Shown one piece after another: positions 52,832-64,000 of a DNA stretch of 64,000 nucleotides (position 1 is its first letter; the number at the start of each line of letters is the position of its first letter). This DNA comes from Parageobacillus caldoxylosilyticus NBRC 107762 (GTDB lineage Bacteria; Bacillota; Bacilli; Bacillales; Anoxybacillaceae): the NCBI RefSeq assembly GCF_000632715.1, contig NZ_BAWO01000001.1:1-64000 (forward strand). The letters are read 5' to 3'. The notes beneath the pieces were generated by a model, which did not search any database, was not told the origin of the DNA, and saw only the letters and a program-made list of their open reading frames with translations. A program made the translations under genes and the position numbers.

Positions 52832-53505
52832 TAATCAGAGCGGGCTGTTTTCCCTTCGATAATCGCTACGCCCGAACTTGTGCCGATGCGCGTCGCCCCT
52901 GCTTGTATCATGGCGTTTGCACTTTGTATGTCACGGACGCCGCCGGAAGCTTTCACCCCGATGGACGGGCCGACCGTTTTGCGCATTAATGCCACATCTT
53001 CGACTGTCGCACCGCCGGTAGAAAATCCGGTCGACGTTTTGACATAATCCGCGCCTGCTTTCACCGCAAGCTGGCAAGCACGCACTTTTTCTTCTTCTGA
53101 AAGCAGACATGTTTCAATAATTACTTTGACAAGCGCTTTTCCCTTCGCCGCTTCGACAACGGCGCGAATATCGCGTTCCACAAGCTCATCGTTTCCATCT
53201 TTCAGCGCGCCGATATTGATCACCATATCGACTTCCGCCGCCCCGTTTTCAATCGCGTTTTTCGTTTCGAACGCCTTTGTTTCCGGCGTATTGGCTCCGA
53301 GCGGAAAGCCGATTACCGTACATACTTTCACATCCGTGCCTTTTAACAGTTCGGCGGCGGTTGCCACCCATGTCGGATTGACGCAGACGGAAGCAAATCC
53401 ATACCGTTTTGCTTCTTCACACAGCTTTACAATATCGTTTTTTGTTGTATCCGCTTTCAACAAGGTATGGTCAATCATTTTGGCAATATTTGTTTCCAAC
53501 TTCAT
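52828..53505 (-). CDS. deoC: Deoxyribose-phosphate aldolase
   Basis: A 225-residue class I aldolase splitting deoxyribose 5-phosphate. Schiff-base lysine in [12 protein letters not shown] and second lysine in [17 protein letters not shown] is close (four bases) to the ATG at 53505. Transcribed alone; convergent with yqeW by a four-base overlap. In B. subtilis deoC lies elsewhere with nupC and pdp, so its place here differs. A perfect palindrome covers its start of transcription. Confidence 0.96.
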   Translation of the reverse strand: MKLETNIAKMIDHTLLKADTTKNDIVKLCEEAKRYGFASVCVNPTWVATAAELLKGTDVKVCTVIGFPLGANTPETKAFETKNAIENGAAEVDMVINIGALKDGNDELVERDIRAVVEAAKGKALVKVIIETCLLSEEEKVRACQLAVKAGADYVKTSTGFSTGGATVEDVALMRKTVGPSIGVKASGGVRDIQSANAMIQAGATRIGTSSGVAIIEGKTARSDY

Positions 53506-53521
53506 CAATCTCCTTTCATGT

Positions 53522-53547
53522 ATAGAGGTCTGACCTCTATCATCATA
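53522..53547 (-). promoter_or_regulatory. deoC promoter with 19-bp perfect palindrome
   Basis: -10 TATGAT at 53542-53547 (minus strand); the -35 is weak. Palindrome ATAGAGGTC-N-GACCTCTAT at 53522-53540 lies immediately after it, over the expected +1. The GGTC-N-GACC core is like operators of FadR-type GntR regulators. Confidence 0.6.
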
Positions 53548-53593
53548 CCATTTTGAACAAAAAAAAACTAGTCTACAGCATATTTTTATAGTA

Positions 53594-53625
53594 AACAAAA
53601 ACCCAGCTCTGTACTAGCTGGGTTA
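53594..53625 (-). terminator. Terminator of mtaB
   Basis: AACCCAGCT/AGCTGGGTT stem, followed by TTTTGTTT on the minus strand. Confidence 0.8.
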
Positions 53626-54978
53626 TGAGCTTAATTTGACGGATTGCGGGATGTCGTCCGTCACGACGCGGACAAATTCGCCTTCATTATACGGATATCC
53701 GGCTTTTTTAATTTTTACTTTAACGATTTCACCGACCATTTCTTCAGTAGCCGGGAATTTTACTTTTAAATAGTTATCGGTGTAGCCGATATACAGACCG
53801 CTTTCCGGATTTTCTTTGTCCCGTTCTTCCGGAATTACTTCCAGCACTTGTCCTTCAAATTGCGAAGCATATTCTTTCGCCAGCTGATCAGACAGCGCAA
53901 TTAAACGGCGGACGCGATCGTGTTTCACATCCTCATCCACTTGATTTGGCATGCGCGCGGCCGGCGTGCCTGTCCGTTTGGAATACGGGAAAACGTGGAG
54001 TTCGGAAAAGCGCTGTTCGCGCACAAAGTTGTACGTTTCCATAAACTCTTCTTCCGTTTCGCCTGGGAATCCGACGATCACGTCTGACGTAATCGCCAGT
54101 TCAGGGAACACTTCACGCAAACGTGCTAGCCGCTCGGCAAAAAATTCGGTTGTATATTTGCGGCGCATCCGTTTTAATACGGTATTGGAGCCCGATTGAA
54201 GCGGAATATGCAAATGGCGCACGATCTTATCGGAACGCCGCAGCACTTCGATCACTTCATCGGTAATTTGGCTCGCTTCAATCGATGAGATGCGGAGCCG
54301 TTTCAGACCGACAACTTGCTCGTCCAAATCGCGGAGCAGCGCCGCAAAGTTATAGTCTTTCATATCCGTTCCATAACCGCCTGTATGGATGCCCGTTAAA
54401 ACAATCTCTTTATAGCCGGCGTTAACTAGCTGCTGCGCCTGGCGGATGATTTCTTTCGGATCGCGGGAACGCATTAATCCGCGCGCCCATGGAATGATAC
54501 AAAAGGTGCAAAAGTTATTGCATCCTTCTTGAATTTTTAAAGAGGCACGCGTCCGGTCGCTAAACTCCGGAACGTCCATTTCTTCGAACACGCGTGTTTT
54601 CATAATGTTGTGAACGGCATTAATCGGCTGGCGTTCACGCTGAAACTGTTCCACATATTCTAAAATTTTTCCGCGGTCTTGTGTGCCGATGACGATATCC
54701 ACCCCCGGAATCGCCATTACTTCCGCCGGAGACGTTTGCGCGTAGCACCCCGTCACGCACACAACCGCATCCGGATTCCGGCGAATGGCGCGGCGAATGA
54801 CTTGGCGGCTTTTTTTATCGCCTGTGTTCGTTACCGTGCAAGTATTGATGACATACACGTCAGCACGGCTTTCAAAATCTTTCCGTTCATAGCCTGCCTT
54901 TTTAAACAATTGCCAAATCGCTTCCGTTTCATAATGGTTGACTTTACATCCAAGCGTATGAAATGCAACGGTTGGCAT
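53623..54978 (-). CDS. mtaB: tRNA t6A37 methylthiotransferase MtaB
   Basis: A 451-residue radical-SAM enzyme that converts t6A to ms2t6A at tRNA position 37. UPF0004 domain with Cys in HTLGCKVN, NTCTVT and VTGCYAQ for one cluster; radical-SAM CNNFCTFCIIP for the other; C-terminal TRAM domain. Follows rsmE by 11 bp. Confidence 0.97.
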   Translation of the reverse strand: MPTVAFHTLGCKVNHYETEAIWQLFKKAGYERKDFESRADVYVINTCTVTNTGDKKSRQVIRRAIRRNPDAVVCVTGCYAQTSPAEVMAIPGVDIVIGTQDRGKILEYVEQFQRERQPINAVHNIMKTRVFEEMDVPEFSDRTRASLKIQEGCNNFCTFCIIPWARGLMRSRDPKEIIRQAQQLVNAGYKEIVLTGIHTGGYGTDMKDYNFAALLRDLDEQVVGLKRLRISSIEASQITDEVIEVLRRSDKIVRHLHIPLQSGSNTVLKRMRRKYTTEFFAERLARLREVFPELAITSDVIVGFPGETEEEFMETYNFVREQRFSELHVFPYSKRTGTPAARMPNQVDEDVKHDRVRRLIALSDQLAKEYASQFEGQVLEVIPEERDKENPESGLYIGYTDNYLKVKFPATEEMVGEIVKVKIKKAGYPYNEGEFVRVVTDDIPQSVKLSS

Positions 54979-54989
54979 TTGCTTTCACC

Positions 54990-55739
54990 TCACTGTAGTT
55001 CAAATTGGTACGAAGCAGCCGCTAACAAATAAAGCGGCGCCGTTTCGGTCCGCAAAATCCGCGGGCCGAGGCTGCAGGAAAAAAAGCCATGCTGCCTCAG
55101 GAGGTCAACTTCTTCATCGGAAAAGCCTCCTTCTGGTCCAAACACGGCAAGGAGAGACTGGCCTCGCTTCATTTGTTGAAAAATAGCAGCAAGCGTTTGA
55201 TGATTGCCGCGCTTCGCCTCTTCTTCATAGGCAACCATTCGGCAATCCATCGTTTTCGCAAACTCGATCAGCTCATGGATCGTTAGCGGAGCGTGTATAT
55301 CGGGAATTTGGCTGCGATGAGCTTGCTCTGCCGCCTCTTTTGCGATTTTTTTCCATCGATCTATTTTTTTATCCGCCTTTTTTGCGTCCCATTTGACAAC
55401 AGAACGAGCCGCCAAAAAAGGAAGGAAAGCGAAAGCGCCGAGCTCCGTTCCTTTCTGAATCACAAGCTCCAGCTTATCTCCTTTCGGCAGTCCATGGGCA
55501 ATATAGACGCGAATAGGCAGTTCCGTTTGTTCTTCTATCCATTCTACAACACGAGCTATTACATTCTCACTGGTAATTTGTTCAATTTCGCACCGAGCCG
55601 TTTTGCCGTTCGAAAGGACGCAAATCAATTTGCTTCCCTTTCCCATGCGCATCACGCGGACAATATGGTGGTAGTCATCGCCGCCAATGGCAATCCGGTC
55701 ATTCGCCTGTTGATTGTCGGGAACAAAATATCGCTGCAA
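54990..55739 (-). CDS. rsmE: 16S rRNA (uracil(1498)-N3)-methyltransferase
   Basis: A 249-residue SPOUT methyltransferase. PUA-like start, then knot motifs FGPEGGFSDEEVDLL and LGPRILRTETAPLYLL. TTG start after AGGGATTGCG. Lies between prmA and mtaB in the usual order. Confidence 0.97.
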   Translation of the reverse strand: MQRYFVPDNQQANDRIAIGGDDYHHIVRVMRMGKGSKLICVLSNGKTARCEIEQITSENVIARVVEWIEEQTELPIRVYIAHGLPKGDKLELVIQKGTELGAFAFLPFLAARSVVKWDAKKADKKIDRWKKIAKEAAEQAHRSQIPDIHAPLTIHELIEFAKTMDCRMVAYEEEAKRGNHQTLAAIFQQMKRGQSLLAVFGPEGGFSDEEVDLLRQHGFFSCSLGPRILRTETAPLYLLAAASYQFELQ

Positions 55740-55757
55740 CGCAATCCCTTCTTTTCA

Positions 55758-56702
55758 TCATTTTTTGGCGATAAATGCCACCCAATCTTCCATCACTAAC
55801 GTTTCCTCAATGACAAATCCTGCCGCTCTTAAACCATCTTTTACTTCCTGCTTCTTCGCCTGAATAATTCCAGACGTAATAAAATATCCGTCTTTTTCAA
55901 GAAGGCGATACGCGTCATCAACAAAGCGCAAAATAATTTCCGCCAAAATATTGGCAACAATAATGTTTGCCCGTTCATCGATGTGGTCAAGCAGATTGTT
56001 TTGCGAAACAGTCACGATATGCTGCACCTTATTTAGCTTGACATTCAACCTTGCACTATCGACGGCCACCGGATCCAAGTCAAGAGCACGGACGGATTTG
56101 GCGCCTAGCATTGCTGCGGCAATGCTTAAAATGCCGGAACCAGTGCCGACATCAATGACCTTATCCCCAGGCTTTACATATTTCTCCAGTGCCTGAATAC
56201 ACATGACTGTCGTCGGGTGGGTTCCTGTGCCAAACGCCATGCCCGGGTCCAATTCAATAATCAATTCGTCGCTCGACACTGGCTCATAAACTTCCCACGT
56301 CGGAACAATCGTAAATTTTTCTGATATTTTCACAGGATTATAATATTTTTTCCAGGCGGTTGCCCATTCCTCTTCATTTACTTCGCTAATGGTAATCTTA
56401 TTTTTTCCAATATCAATATCGTACAATAATAAATTGTTAATCGCCTGTTTAATTTCTTCCACCGTTTCTCCGAGAAAGCTGTTGACCGGCAAGTACGCTT
56501 TAATAATGACGCCTTCTTCCGGATAATCGTCCGGATTCAGCTCATATACTTCCCCAAACCAATCTTCTCTTTCTTTTATTAAATCATACGGGTCTTCGAT
56601 CACGACCCCTCCTGCCCCTGCTTCGTGCAAAATATTCGAAATCGCCTCGACTGCCTCGTGCGTCGTATGGATGCTGATTTCTGACCATTTCATAAAATTC
56701 AT
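55758..56702 (-). CDS. prmA: Ribosomal protein L11 methyltransferase
   Basis: A 314-residue SAM methyltransferase acting on L11. SAM motif [19 protein letters not shown], acidic [12 protein letters not shown], and NPV...ANILAEII. Start at 56702 overlaps the dnaJ stop (ATGA); the ATG three codons later ([11 protein letters not shown]) is equally possible, since AAAGGAG lies four and thirteen bases upstream, respectively. Confidence 0.96.
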   Translation of the reverse strand: MNFMKWSEISIHTTHEAVEAISNILHEAGAGGVVIEDPYDLIKEREDWFGEVYELNPDDYPEEGVIIKAYLPVNSFLGETVEEIKQAINNLLLYDIDIGKNKITISEVNEEEWATAWKKYYNPVKISEKFTIVPTWEVYEPVSSDELIIELDPGMAFGTGTHPTTVMCIQALEKYVKPGDKVIDVGTGSGILSIAAAMLGAKSVRALDLDPVAVDSARLNVKLNKVQHIVTVSQNNLLDHIDERANIIVANILAEIILRFVDDAYRLLEKDGYFITSGIIQAKKQEVKDGLRAAGFVIEETLVMEDWVAFIAKK

Positions 56703-57841
56703 GATTCTCCTTTAAACGCTTTTTTTACCTTATCAAAAAAGCGGTCATGTGGTTCATGGTGCATGCTGGCACCACCCAATTGGTCAAATTCACGCAGCAA
56801 TTGCTTTTGCTTTTCTGTCAGCTTCGTCGGCGTCACAACGCGGACGATAACATGCTGGTCGCCATAGCCGTAGCCGCGCACATTTGGCACTCCTTTTCCT
56901 TTTAAGCGGAATCTCGTTCCTGTTTGCGTGCCTGCCGGGATTTTTAACTTCACTTTTCCATGCAGAGTCGGGACTTCGATCTCATCCCCAAGCGCTGCCT
57001 GCGCAAATGTAAGCGGCACTTCGCAATAAATATCATCGCCGTCGCGTTCAAAAAATTCATGTGGCTCCACATGAAAGATAATATATAAATCTCCTGGCGG
57101 CCCTCCGTTAATCCCCGGCTCTCCTTGGCCGGCAACGCGCAATTGTTGTCCGTCATCAATTCCAGCCGGGATTTTCACATGGATTTTTTTCCGTCGTTTT
57201 ACGCGGCCGGTGCCGCCGCATGTCGTACATTTTTCCTTAATATATTTCCCTGTTCCGCCGCAATATGGACATGTGCGGCGATTGACGATGCGCCCAAACG
57301 GGGTGGATTGCTCCGTGCTGATTTGTCCAGCCCCGTGACAATGCGGACATGTTTCCGGCTTTGTACCCGGTTTTGCTCCGGTGCCATGGCAAGTGTCGCA
57401 TGTTTCTTCGCGCGGAATTTCAATATCGGTTTCTTTGCCAAATGCTGCTTCCTCAAATGTCAATGTCATCGTATATTGCAAATCGGCTCCAGCTCTAGGA
57501 GCATTCGGATTACGCCGGCGGCCGCCGCCAAAAAAGGTGTTGAAAATATCCTCAAAACCGCCGAAGCCGCTAAAACCGCCAAAATCAAAATCATCGCTGC
57601 GGAAGCCACCGAAACCTTGATTTGGATCGGCGTGGCCAAACTGATCGTAATGGGCCCGCTTTTGGTCATCGCTTAACACTTCGTAGGCTTCTTTAATTTC
57701 TTTAAATTTTTCCGCCGCATCGGGCTCTTTATTCACATCTGGATGATACTTTTTCGAAAGCTTCCGATATGCTTTTTTAATCTCCTCTTTTGTCGCATTT
57801 TTGCTGACTCCGAGAATTTCATAATAATCTCGCTTCGCCAT
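56699..57841 (-). CDS. dnaJ: Chaperone DnaJ
   Basis: A 380-residue Hsp40. J domain with HPD (YHPDVNKE), Gly/Phe-rich linker 75-115, four CxxCxGxG zinc repeats (about 150-210), C-terminal substrate domain. The universal start [11 protein letters not shown] at 57841 is used; an ATG three codons earlier is possible. Confidence 0.98.
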   Translation of the reverse strand: MAKRDYYEILGVSKNATKEEIKKAYRKLSKKYHPDVNKEPDAAEKFKEIKEAYEVLSDDQKRAHYDQFGHADPNQGFGGFRSDDFDFGGFSGFGGFEDIFNTFFGGGRRRNPNAPRAGADLQYTMTLTFEEAAFGKETDIEIPREETCDTCHGTGAKPGTKPETCPHCHGAGQISTEQSTPFGRIVNRRTCPYCGGTGKYIKEKCTTCGGTGRVKRRKKIHVKIPAGIDDGQQLRVAGQGEPGINGGPPGDLYIIFHVEPHEFFERDGDDIYCEVPLTFAQAALGDEIEVPTLHGKVKLKIPAGTQTGTRFRLKGKGVPNVRGYGYGDQHVIVRVVTPTKLTEKQKQLLREFDQLGGASMHHEPHDRFFDKVKKAFKGES

Positions 57842-57937
57842 GATGATCATCCACTCCCGATTCACTCACATGAAGATAATTTTAGCATTTCTCTCTTTTT
57901 GATTGCAACAGATTTAAGCCGTCATCTTCTTATTAGC

Positions 57938-57977
57938 AAAAAAGTCAAAGCCAAGACAGGCCTGACTTTGACTTTTT
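57938..57977. terminator. Terminator between dnaK and dnaJ
   Basis: AAAGTCAAAG/CTTTGACTTT stem with a 15-base loop, U-runs both ways. It would limit readthrough from dnaK into dnaJ. Confidence 0.75.
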
Positions 57978-57987
57978 CACCAATGTA

Positions 57988-59838
<1,851 letters not shown>

Positions 59839-60507
59839 TTACTGACTTACTTTTACCATTGCTGGACGAATGACACGGTCTTTCAGTTTATAGCCTTTTT
59901 GAAATTCTTCCACGACCGTGTTCGGTTCATAGTTGCTGTCTTCTACTTGCATCACCGCCTGATGCAAATGCGGGTCGAACGGTTTGCCAACCGCTTCGAT
60001 CGCCTCGACCCCTTCTTTTTTTAAGGCGTCTAATAGGGAGCGGTAAACCATTTCCATTCCTTGTAAAATAGATTTCGCCTGTTCGTTTTCTGTCTCTATT
60101 TTTAACGCGCGCTCAAAGTTGTCCAAAGCCGGCAATAGATCGCTCACCAAACTTTGGGCGCGGTACTTTTCTGCTGCTTCCATTTCTTGTCGCGTGCGGC
60201 GACGGAAGTTTTCAAAATCGGCATATAAACGAAGATAGCGGTTTTCCATTTCTTTTATCTTCGCTTCAAGTTCCGCAATTTTCGCGTTTGCCGCCGCCAG
60301 CTCATCGTTTTGTCCTTGCTCCGCTTTTGGCTGTTCTTCTTCAGGTGCTTCTTGTTGCGCTTGCATATTTTCCTGCTGCGCGTTTCCCGCACTTTCCTCC
60401 TGCTGTTCATTTTTGGCGCGCTCTTCTGCTTTCCCCTCTTGCGGTTCTGGCGCTGTCCGCTCTTGTTCATATGTAGGTTTTTCTTGAGTTGCTTTTTGTT
60501 GTTCCAT
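59839..60507 (-). CDS. grpE: Nucleotide exchange factor GrpE
   Basis: A 222-residue GrpE. A long Glu/Gln-rich N-terminus (1-75), coiled coil (78-135) with [15 protein letters not shown], and the beta-wing ending [18 protein letters not shown] six bases before the ATG at 60507. The acidic N-terminus is longer than usual but typical for thermophilic bacilli. Confidence 0.98.
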   Translation of the reverse strand: MEQQKATQEKPTYEQERTAPEPQEGKAEERAKNEQQEESAGNAQQENMQAQQEAPEEEQPKAEQGQNDELAAANAKIAELEAKIKEMENRYLRLYADFENFRRRTRQEMEAAEKYRAQSLVSDLLPALDNFERALKIETENEQAKSILQGMEMVYRSLLDALKKEGVEAIEAVGKPFDPHLHQAVMQVEDSNYEPNTVVEEFQKGYKLKDRVIRPAMVKVSQ

Positions 60508-60604
60508 CGGTTTCACCTCCCTTTAAAGCAGCATGTCTATGTATAAATGGTCACAAGGAAAGGATGGATTGCACCCATCCATCCATTATCCAATATGACC
60601 ATTG

Positions 60605-61639
60605 CTAACTATTTTGATACCATTTTGTTAACACGGTGGATAAATCGGAAGCCACCCTATTTAAAATGGTAATGGCGCGGGAATACTCCATTCGTGTCGG
60701 TCCAAGAATCGCAATGGTCCCCAACTGCTCATCGCCGATCGAATACGTCGCTGTAATCAGGCTGCAGTTCTCCATTCCGCTTAATTGATTTTCACGGCCG
60801 ATCGTCACTTGAATGCCTTTACGGTTATGTTTGCGCAACAAACGATAAAAATCTTTTTCCTGTTCAATCATTTTCATAAGCGGACGAATTTTTTGAATGT
60901 CGCTGAACTCCGGCTGGTTAAGCATATTCGTTTTCCCGGCAAAAAACATCTTTTCTTCCTGCGGGATGTCCAGCGTTTCGACAATCGTTTTCAACATGCT
61001 ATCGTAGTTATGAATATGCTTGCGCAGCACATCAGCCACTTCTTTATAAATTTTATCCTTTAAATCGATCAGCGGGACGCCAATTAGCCGTTCGTTTAAA
61101 ATATTCACCATTTTTTCTAGATCCGATGGGTTCACCGACGCAGGAACGGTAATAACATGGTTTTCTACATGTCCCGTATCGGTAACAATAATTGCCACAG
61201 CGGTTTGCTGGTTCAACGGAATGATTTGGATTCGTTTTAATTTATTCTCTTTCACCGCCGGCCCAAGAGCAATCGACGTATAATTCGTCAAATCGGATAA
61301 GATTTGCGCCGATTTTTGCACCACTTTCTCCAATTCGTAAATTCGCTCAGCAAAAATAGACTTGATTTTTTGAATATCTTCTTTCGTTAAACGCTGCGGC
61401 GATAACAAATGGTCGACATAATAACGATATCCTTTTTCCGACGGCACCCTACCGGAGGATACATGCGTTTTTTCGATATATCCAAGCTCCTCTAAATCTG
61501 CCATTTCATTGCGGATCGTCGCCGAACTTAAAGCAATTTCATGTTTTTTCGATAACGTCCGCGACCCGACAGGCTGTCCGGAGCGGATAAAATCATCAAT
61601 AATCACTTGCAAAATAAGCAATTGGCGCTCCGTTAACAC
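60605..61639 (-). CDS. hrcA: Heat-inducible transcription repressor HrcA
   Basis: A 344-residue repressor that binds CIRCE. N-terminal winged helix ([42 protein letters not shown]). GTG start at 61639, six bases after GAGGTG, matching MLT... starts in relatives. First gene of hrcA-grpE-dnaK-dnaJ. Confidence 0.98.
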   Translation of the reverse strand: MLTERQLLILQVIIDDFIRSGQPVGSRTLSKKHEIALSSATIRNEMADLEELGYIEKTHVSSGRVPSEKGYRYYVDHLLSPQRLTKEDIQKIKSIFAERIYELEKVVQKSAQILSDLTNYTSIALGPAVKENKLKRIQIIPLNQQTAVAIIVTDTGHVENHVITVPASVNPSDLEKMVNILNERLIGVPLIDLKDKIYKEVADVLRKHIHNYDSMLKTIVETLDIPQEEKMFFAGKTNMLNQPEFSDIQKIRPLMKMIEQEKDFYRLLRKHNRKGIQVTIGRENQLSGMENCSLITATYSIGDEQLGTIAILGPTRMEYSRAITILNRVASDLSTVLTKWYQNS

Positions 61640-61653
61640 GCTCATCACCTCTG

Positions 61654-61680
61654 TTAGCACTCAAATACACCGAGTGCTAA
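61654..61680. promoter_or_regulatory. CIRCE element
   Basis: Perfect TTAGCACTC-N9-GAGTGCTAA (61654-61662 and 61672-61680), the HrcA operator, 15 bp before the hrcA start. Confidence 0.98.
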
Positions 61681-61690
61681 ATCTATTATT

Positions 61691-61719
61691 AAGGTATCAA
61701 ATCCATATGCTAATGTCAA
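61691..61719 (-). promoter_or_regulatory. Promoter of the hrcA operon
   Basis: On the minus strand TTGACA (61714-61719), 17 bp, TACCTT (61691-61696); the CIRCE begins about 10 bp further on, over the expected +1 to +30. Confidence 0.6.
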
Positions 61720-61722
61720 TGT

Positions 61723-62868
61723 TTACATTCCGGTGAGAAACGCTTGAAACACCTCGTTGCCAAGGAGTCGTCCGCGGCGAGTCAGGCGCACGTGCGTGTC
61801 TGTTTCCTCAAGCAGCCCCTTTTGCCGTTCGGCACGAATGGCTGCCCCAAACACATCATGCATGTCTCTGCCGAACTTTTCGGAAAAGCGCCGTTTGGAT
61901 ACTCCTTCTGTTTTTCTCAGTCCCAAAAACATTTCTTCTTCCATTTGTTCCATCCATGTGACACGATGAACTTCACGATACGGCAGTCCTGTTTCCTGTA
62001 CTTTGGCGATATATTGTTTAATCGGGCCGATATTAACGCGGCGAACGCCGTCTACATAGCTGTGGGCTCCTGCACCGATGCCGTAATATTCTTCATTGTT
62101 CCAATACGTTAAATTATGGCGGCTTTGAAAGCCCGGGCGCGCATAGTTGCTAATTTCATATTGCTGATATCCGTGAAGTTCCATCTGTCGCATCGCTTCC
62201 TCATACATTTCTGCTTCTTCCTCTTCGCTCGGTAACGGAAGCGTTCCTTTTCTCCACAGATTGTAAAAAATCGTTTTTGGCTCAATGATGAGAGAATAAG
62301 CGGAAATATGCTGAATATCAAGGGAAAAGGCGATTTCCAGGTCCTCCTGAAACTGCTGCAGCGTCTGGTTGGGCAACCCATACATTAAATCAATGCTGAT
62401 ATTATCAAAGCCGGCTTCTTTCGCTAATGAAATCGTACGCATGACATCGCCATAGCGATGTGTCCTTCCTATTGTCTTTAATAAGGAATCATGAAACGTT
62501 TGCACCCCGAAACTTAGGCGGTTGACCCCCGCGGCTTTTAACAGCTGCAGCTTTTCTTTTGAAAGTTCATTTGGATTCGCTTCAAATGTAAATTCCACTT
62601 CGTCTTTGGAAAAACGGAAGTGTTTATAAATGCTTTCGAGCAAAAAATCAAGCTGCTTCATTTCTAAAACAGTCGGAGTCCCGCCGCCGACAAACAAAGT
62701 ATCAAGCCGCTCGGCCGGAAAGACTTCCACCGTTTTTTTCATTTCCCGCTCCATCGCTTGCAAATATTCATCCACCGGTTGGCCTTGGAAAAACACTTTA
62801 TTAAAATCGCAATAGTAACAGATTTGCGCACAAAACGGTATGTGGAAATACGCGGATTTCACCAACAT
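61723..62868 (-). CDS. hemW: HemW, radical-SAM heme chaperone
   Basis: A 381-residue radical-SAM protein with CAQICYYCDFNK (CxxxCxxC then Phe/Asn, as in HemW) and the GGGTPT motif. It lacks the extra cysteine run of true coproporphyrinogen III oxidase HemN; the family inserts heme into proteins. ATG at 62868, six bases after AAAGG, but a nearby TTG or GTG is possible. Confidence 0.93.
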   Translation of the reverse strand: MLVKSAYFHIPFCAQICYYCDFNKVFFQGQPVDEYLQAMEREMKKTVEVFPAERLDTLFVGGGTPTVLEMKQLDFLLESIYKHFRFSKDEVEFTFEANPNELSKEKLQLLKAAGVNRLSFGVQTFHDSLLKTIGRTHRYGDVMRTISLAKEAGFDNISIDLMYGLPNQTLQQFQEDLEIAFSLDIQHISAYSLIIEPKTIFYNLWRKGTLPLPSEEEEAEMYEEAMRQMELHGYQQYEISNYARPGFQSRHNLTYWNNEEYYGIGAGAHSYVDGVRRVNIGPIKQYIAKVQETGLPYREVHRVTWMEQMEEEMFLGLRKTEGVSKRRFSEKFGRDMHDVFGAAIRAERQKGLLEETDTHVRLTRRGRLLGNEVFQAFLTGM

Positions 62869-62883
62869 AAACATCCTTTCCTA

Positions 62884-62926
62884 TAAATAAACAAGGCTAT
62901 CCCGAAAAAGGAAGAGACAGCCTTGT
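62884..62926 (-). terminator. Terminator of lepA
   Basis: ACAAGGCTGTC/GATAGCCTTGT stem (one G-U), followed by TTATTT. Confidence 0.75.
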
Positions 62927-62935
62927 ACATACAGA

Positions 62936-64000
62936 TTATTTTTTATTATCATCGATTTTTAAGACCGCCATAAACGCTTCTTGCGGAACTTCAACCGAAC
63001 CGATTTGCTTCATCCGTTTTTTTCCTTCTTTTTGTTTTTCCAATAGTTTGCGCTTCCGTGATACGTCCCCGCCGTAACATTTCGCCAGCACGTTTTTGCG
63101 CAGCGCTTTAATGGTCGAACGGGCAATAATTTTATTGCCGATGGCCGCTTGCACCGGCACTTCAAACTGCTGGCGCGGGATTAAGTCTTTTAATTTTTCG
63201 ACAATCACTTTCCCCCGCTCGTACGCCGCGTCGCGGTGAACAATGAACGATAACGCATCAATTTTTTCGCCGTTTAAAAGAATATCCATTTTCACTAAGT
63301 TTGACGGCTTATAGCCAATCAGTTCATAATCAAACGAAGCATATCCTTTTGTGCTCGATTTGAGCGTATCAAAGAAGTCATAGACAATTTCCGAGAGCGG
63401 AATATCATAAATTAAGGTGACGCGTTTTTCATCTAAATATTGCATATCGACAAAGTTGCCGCGTTTCGCTTGACACAGCTCCATCACCGGCCCCACATAA
63501 TCATTCGGCACCATAATGGTCGCTTTGACGTATGGCTCCTCGACATGGTCAATTTTTTGCGGTTCCGGCATATTGGACGGATTATCAACTTCTACTTCCG
63601 TTCCGTCTGTTAAGTGCACTTTGTAGACGACGCTAGGCGCTGTTGTGATTAAATCAATATTAAATTCACGTTCAATGCGCTCTTGAACGATTTCCATATG
63701 CAATAACCCAAGGAAGCCGCAGCGGAAACCAAACCCGAGCGCTTGCGATGTTTCCGGTTCAAAATAAAGTGCCGCATCATTTAATTGCAGCTTTTCTAAC
63801 GCTTCGCGCAAATCGTTATAGCGGGCTGTATCGATCGGATACATGCCGCAAAAGACCATTGGGTTTAGCTTGCGGTATCCTGGCAGCGGCTCGGAAGCCG
63901 GATTTTCTGCATCGGTGATCGTATCGCCGACGCGCGTGTCGCTTACATTTTTAATGGAAGCCGTTAAATAGCCGACATCGCCGACCGTTAATTCGTCGAC
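62936..64000 (-). CDS. lepA: Elongation factor 4 (LepA), 3' part
   Basis: Partial: 354 C-terminal codons are inside the window and the frame runs on past position 64000, with [19 protein letters not shown] at its visible start. The GTPase domain is outside. Visible are domain II/III pieces ([38 protein letters not shown]) and the LepA-specific C-terminal domain with [22 protein letters not shown]. LepA acts on stalled or misread ribosomes. Confidence 0.98.
   Translation of the reverse strand, partial: VDELTVGDVGYLTASIKNVSDTRVGDTITDAENPASEPLPGYRKLNPMVFCGMYPIDTARYNDLREALEKLQLNDAALYFEPETSQALGFGFRCGFLGLLHMEIVQERIEREFNIDLITTAPSVVYKVHLTDGTEVEVDNPSNMPEPQKIDHVEEPYVKATIMVPNDYVGPVMELCQAKRGNFVDMQYLDEKRVTLIYDIPLSEIVYDFFDTLKSSTKGYASFDYELIGYKPSNLVKMDILLNGEKIDALSFIVHRDAAYERGKVIVEKLKDLIPRQQFEVPVQAAIGNKIIARSTIKALRKNVLAKCYGGDVSRKRKLLEKQKEGKKRMKQIGSVEVPQEAFMAVLKIDDNKK

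Noticed and set aside
57125-57676. 183-codon plus-strand frame opposite dnaJ
   Set aside because: Shadow of the Gly/Cys-rich part of dnaJ.

Overview
This 64 kb window is ordinary core chromosome of a thermophilic Bacillaceae, most likely Parageobacillus or Geobacillus. The evidence is gene order close to the B. subtilis yqe-yqf-yqg region, strong purine-rich Shine-Dalgarno sites, many TTG/GTG starts, sporulation and germination genes, and moderate (mid-40s by eye) GC. I see no insertion sequence, prophage, CRISPR array, tRNA or rRNA. Most genes lie on the minus strand.

Layout. 1-13 kb: a SufR-like regulator, yqgY, a MidA-type methyltransferase, yqgX, yqgW, yqgT, glcK-yqgQ, a SpoVAF-like germination protein, an unrecognised exported protein, the rhomboid protease gluP with a HAD phosphatase, a YqgO-like protein, a DUF92 protein and 5-formyl-THF cyclo-ligase, then rpmG and yqzD-yqzC. 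14-25 kb: phosphate uptake and envelope genes. pstB stands alone, followed by pbpA, yqgE, sodA, a chemoreceptor and yqgB, then pstS-pstC-pstA. 25-36 kb: yqfZ, ispG, yqfX, yqfW, the zinc locus znuC-znuB-zur, yqfT, nfo, cshB, yqfQ, ispH, yqfO-trmK. 36-43 kb: cccA, the macromolecular synthesis genes yqxD-dnaG-sigA, and ppsR-ccpN. 43-52 kb: recO-yqzL-era-cdd-dgkA-ybeY-pgpH, phoH-yqfD-yqfC and yqeY-rpsU. 52-64 kb: yqeW, deoC, mtaB-rsmE-prmA, the heat-shock cluster dnaJ-dnaK-grpE-hrcA with a perfect CIRCE, hemW and the 3' part of lepA.

The most interesting signal is regulatory. The pst system, one operon in B. subtilis, is split here: pstS-pstC-pstA and pstB are about 7 kb apart. Both parts, and the methyl-accepting chemotaxis gene between them, are preceded by the same promoter layout: four hexamers resembling the PhoP box (TTAACA-like) at exact 11-bp steps, then 9 bp, then a -10-like hexamer. 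This suggests a PhoP-controlled phosphate module that includes a dedicated chemoreceptor, a possible phosphate-taxis system.

Other points: ccpN has lost its expected in-frame start through one extra base; a near-consensus Zur operator precedes znuC; perfect palindromes sit at the deoC and sodA promoters and upstream of the first regulator; a perfect 16-bp hairpin lies upstream of ccpN where glyQS is expected but absent; the yqfC Shine-Dalgarno is inside a hairpin that also contains a possible sigma-E promoter. All calls come from reading the sequence by eye; no database search was run.
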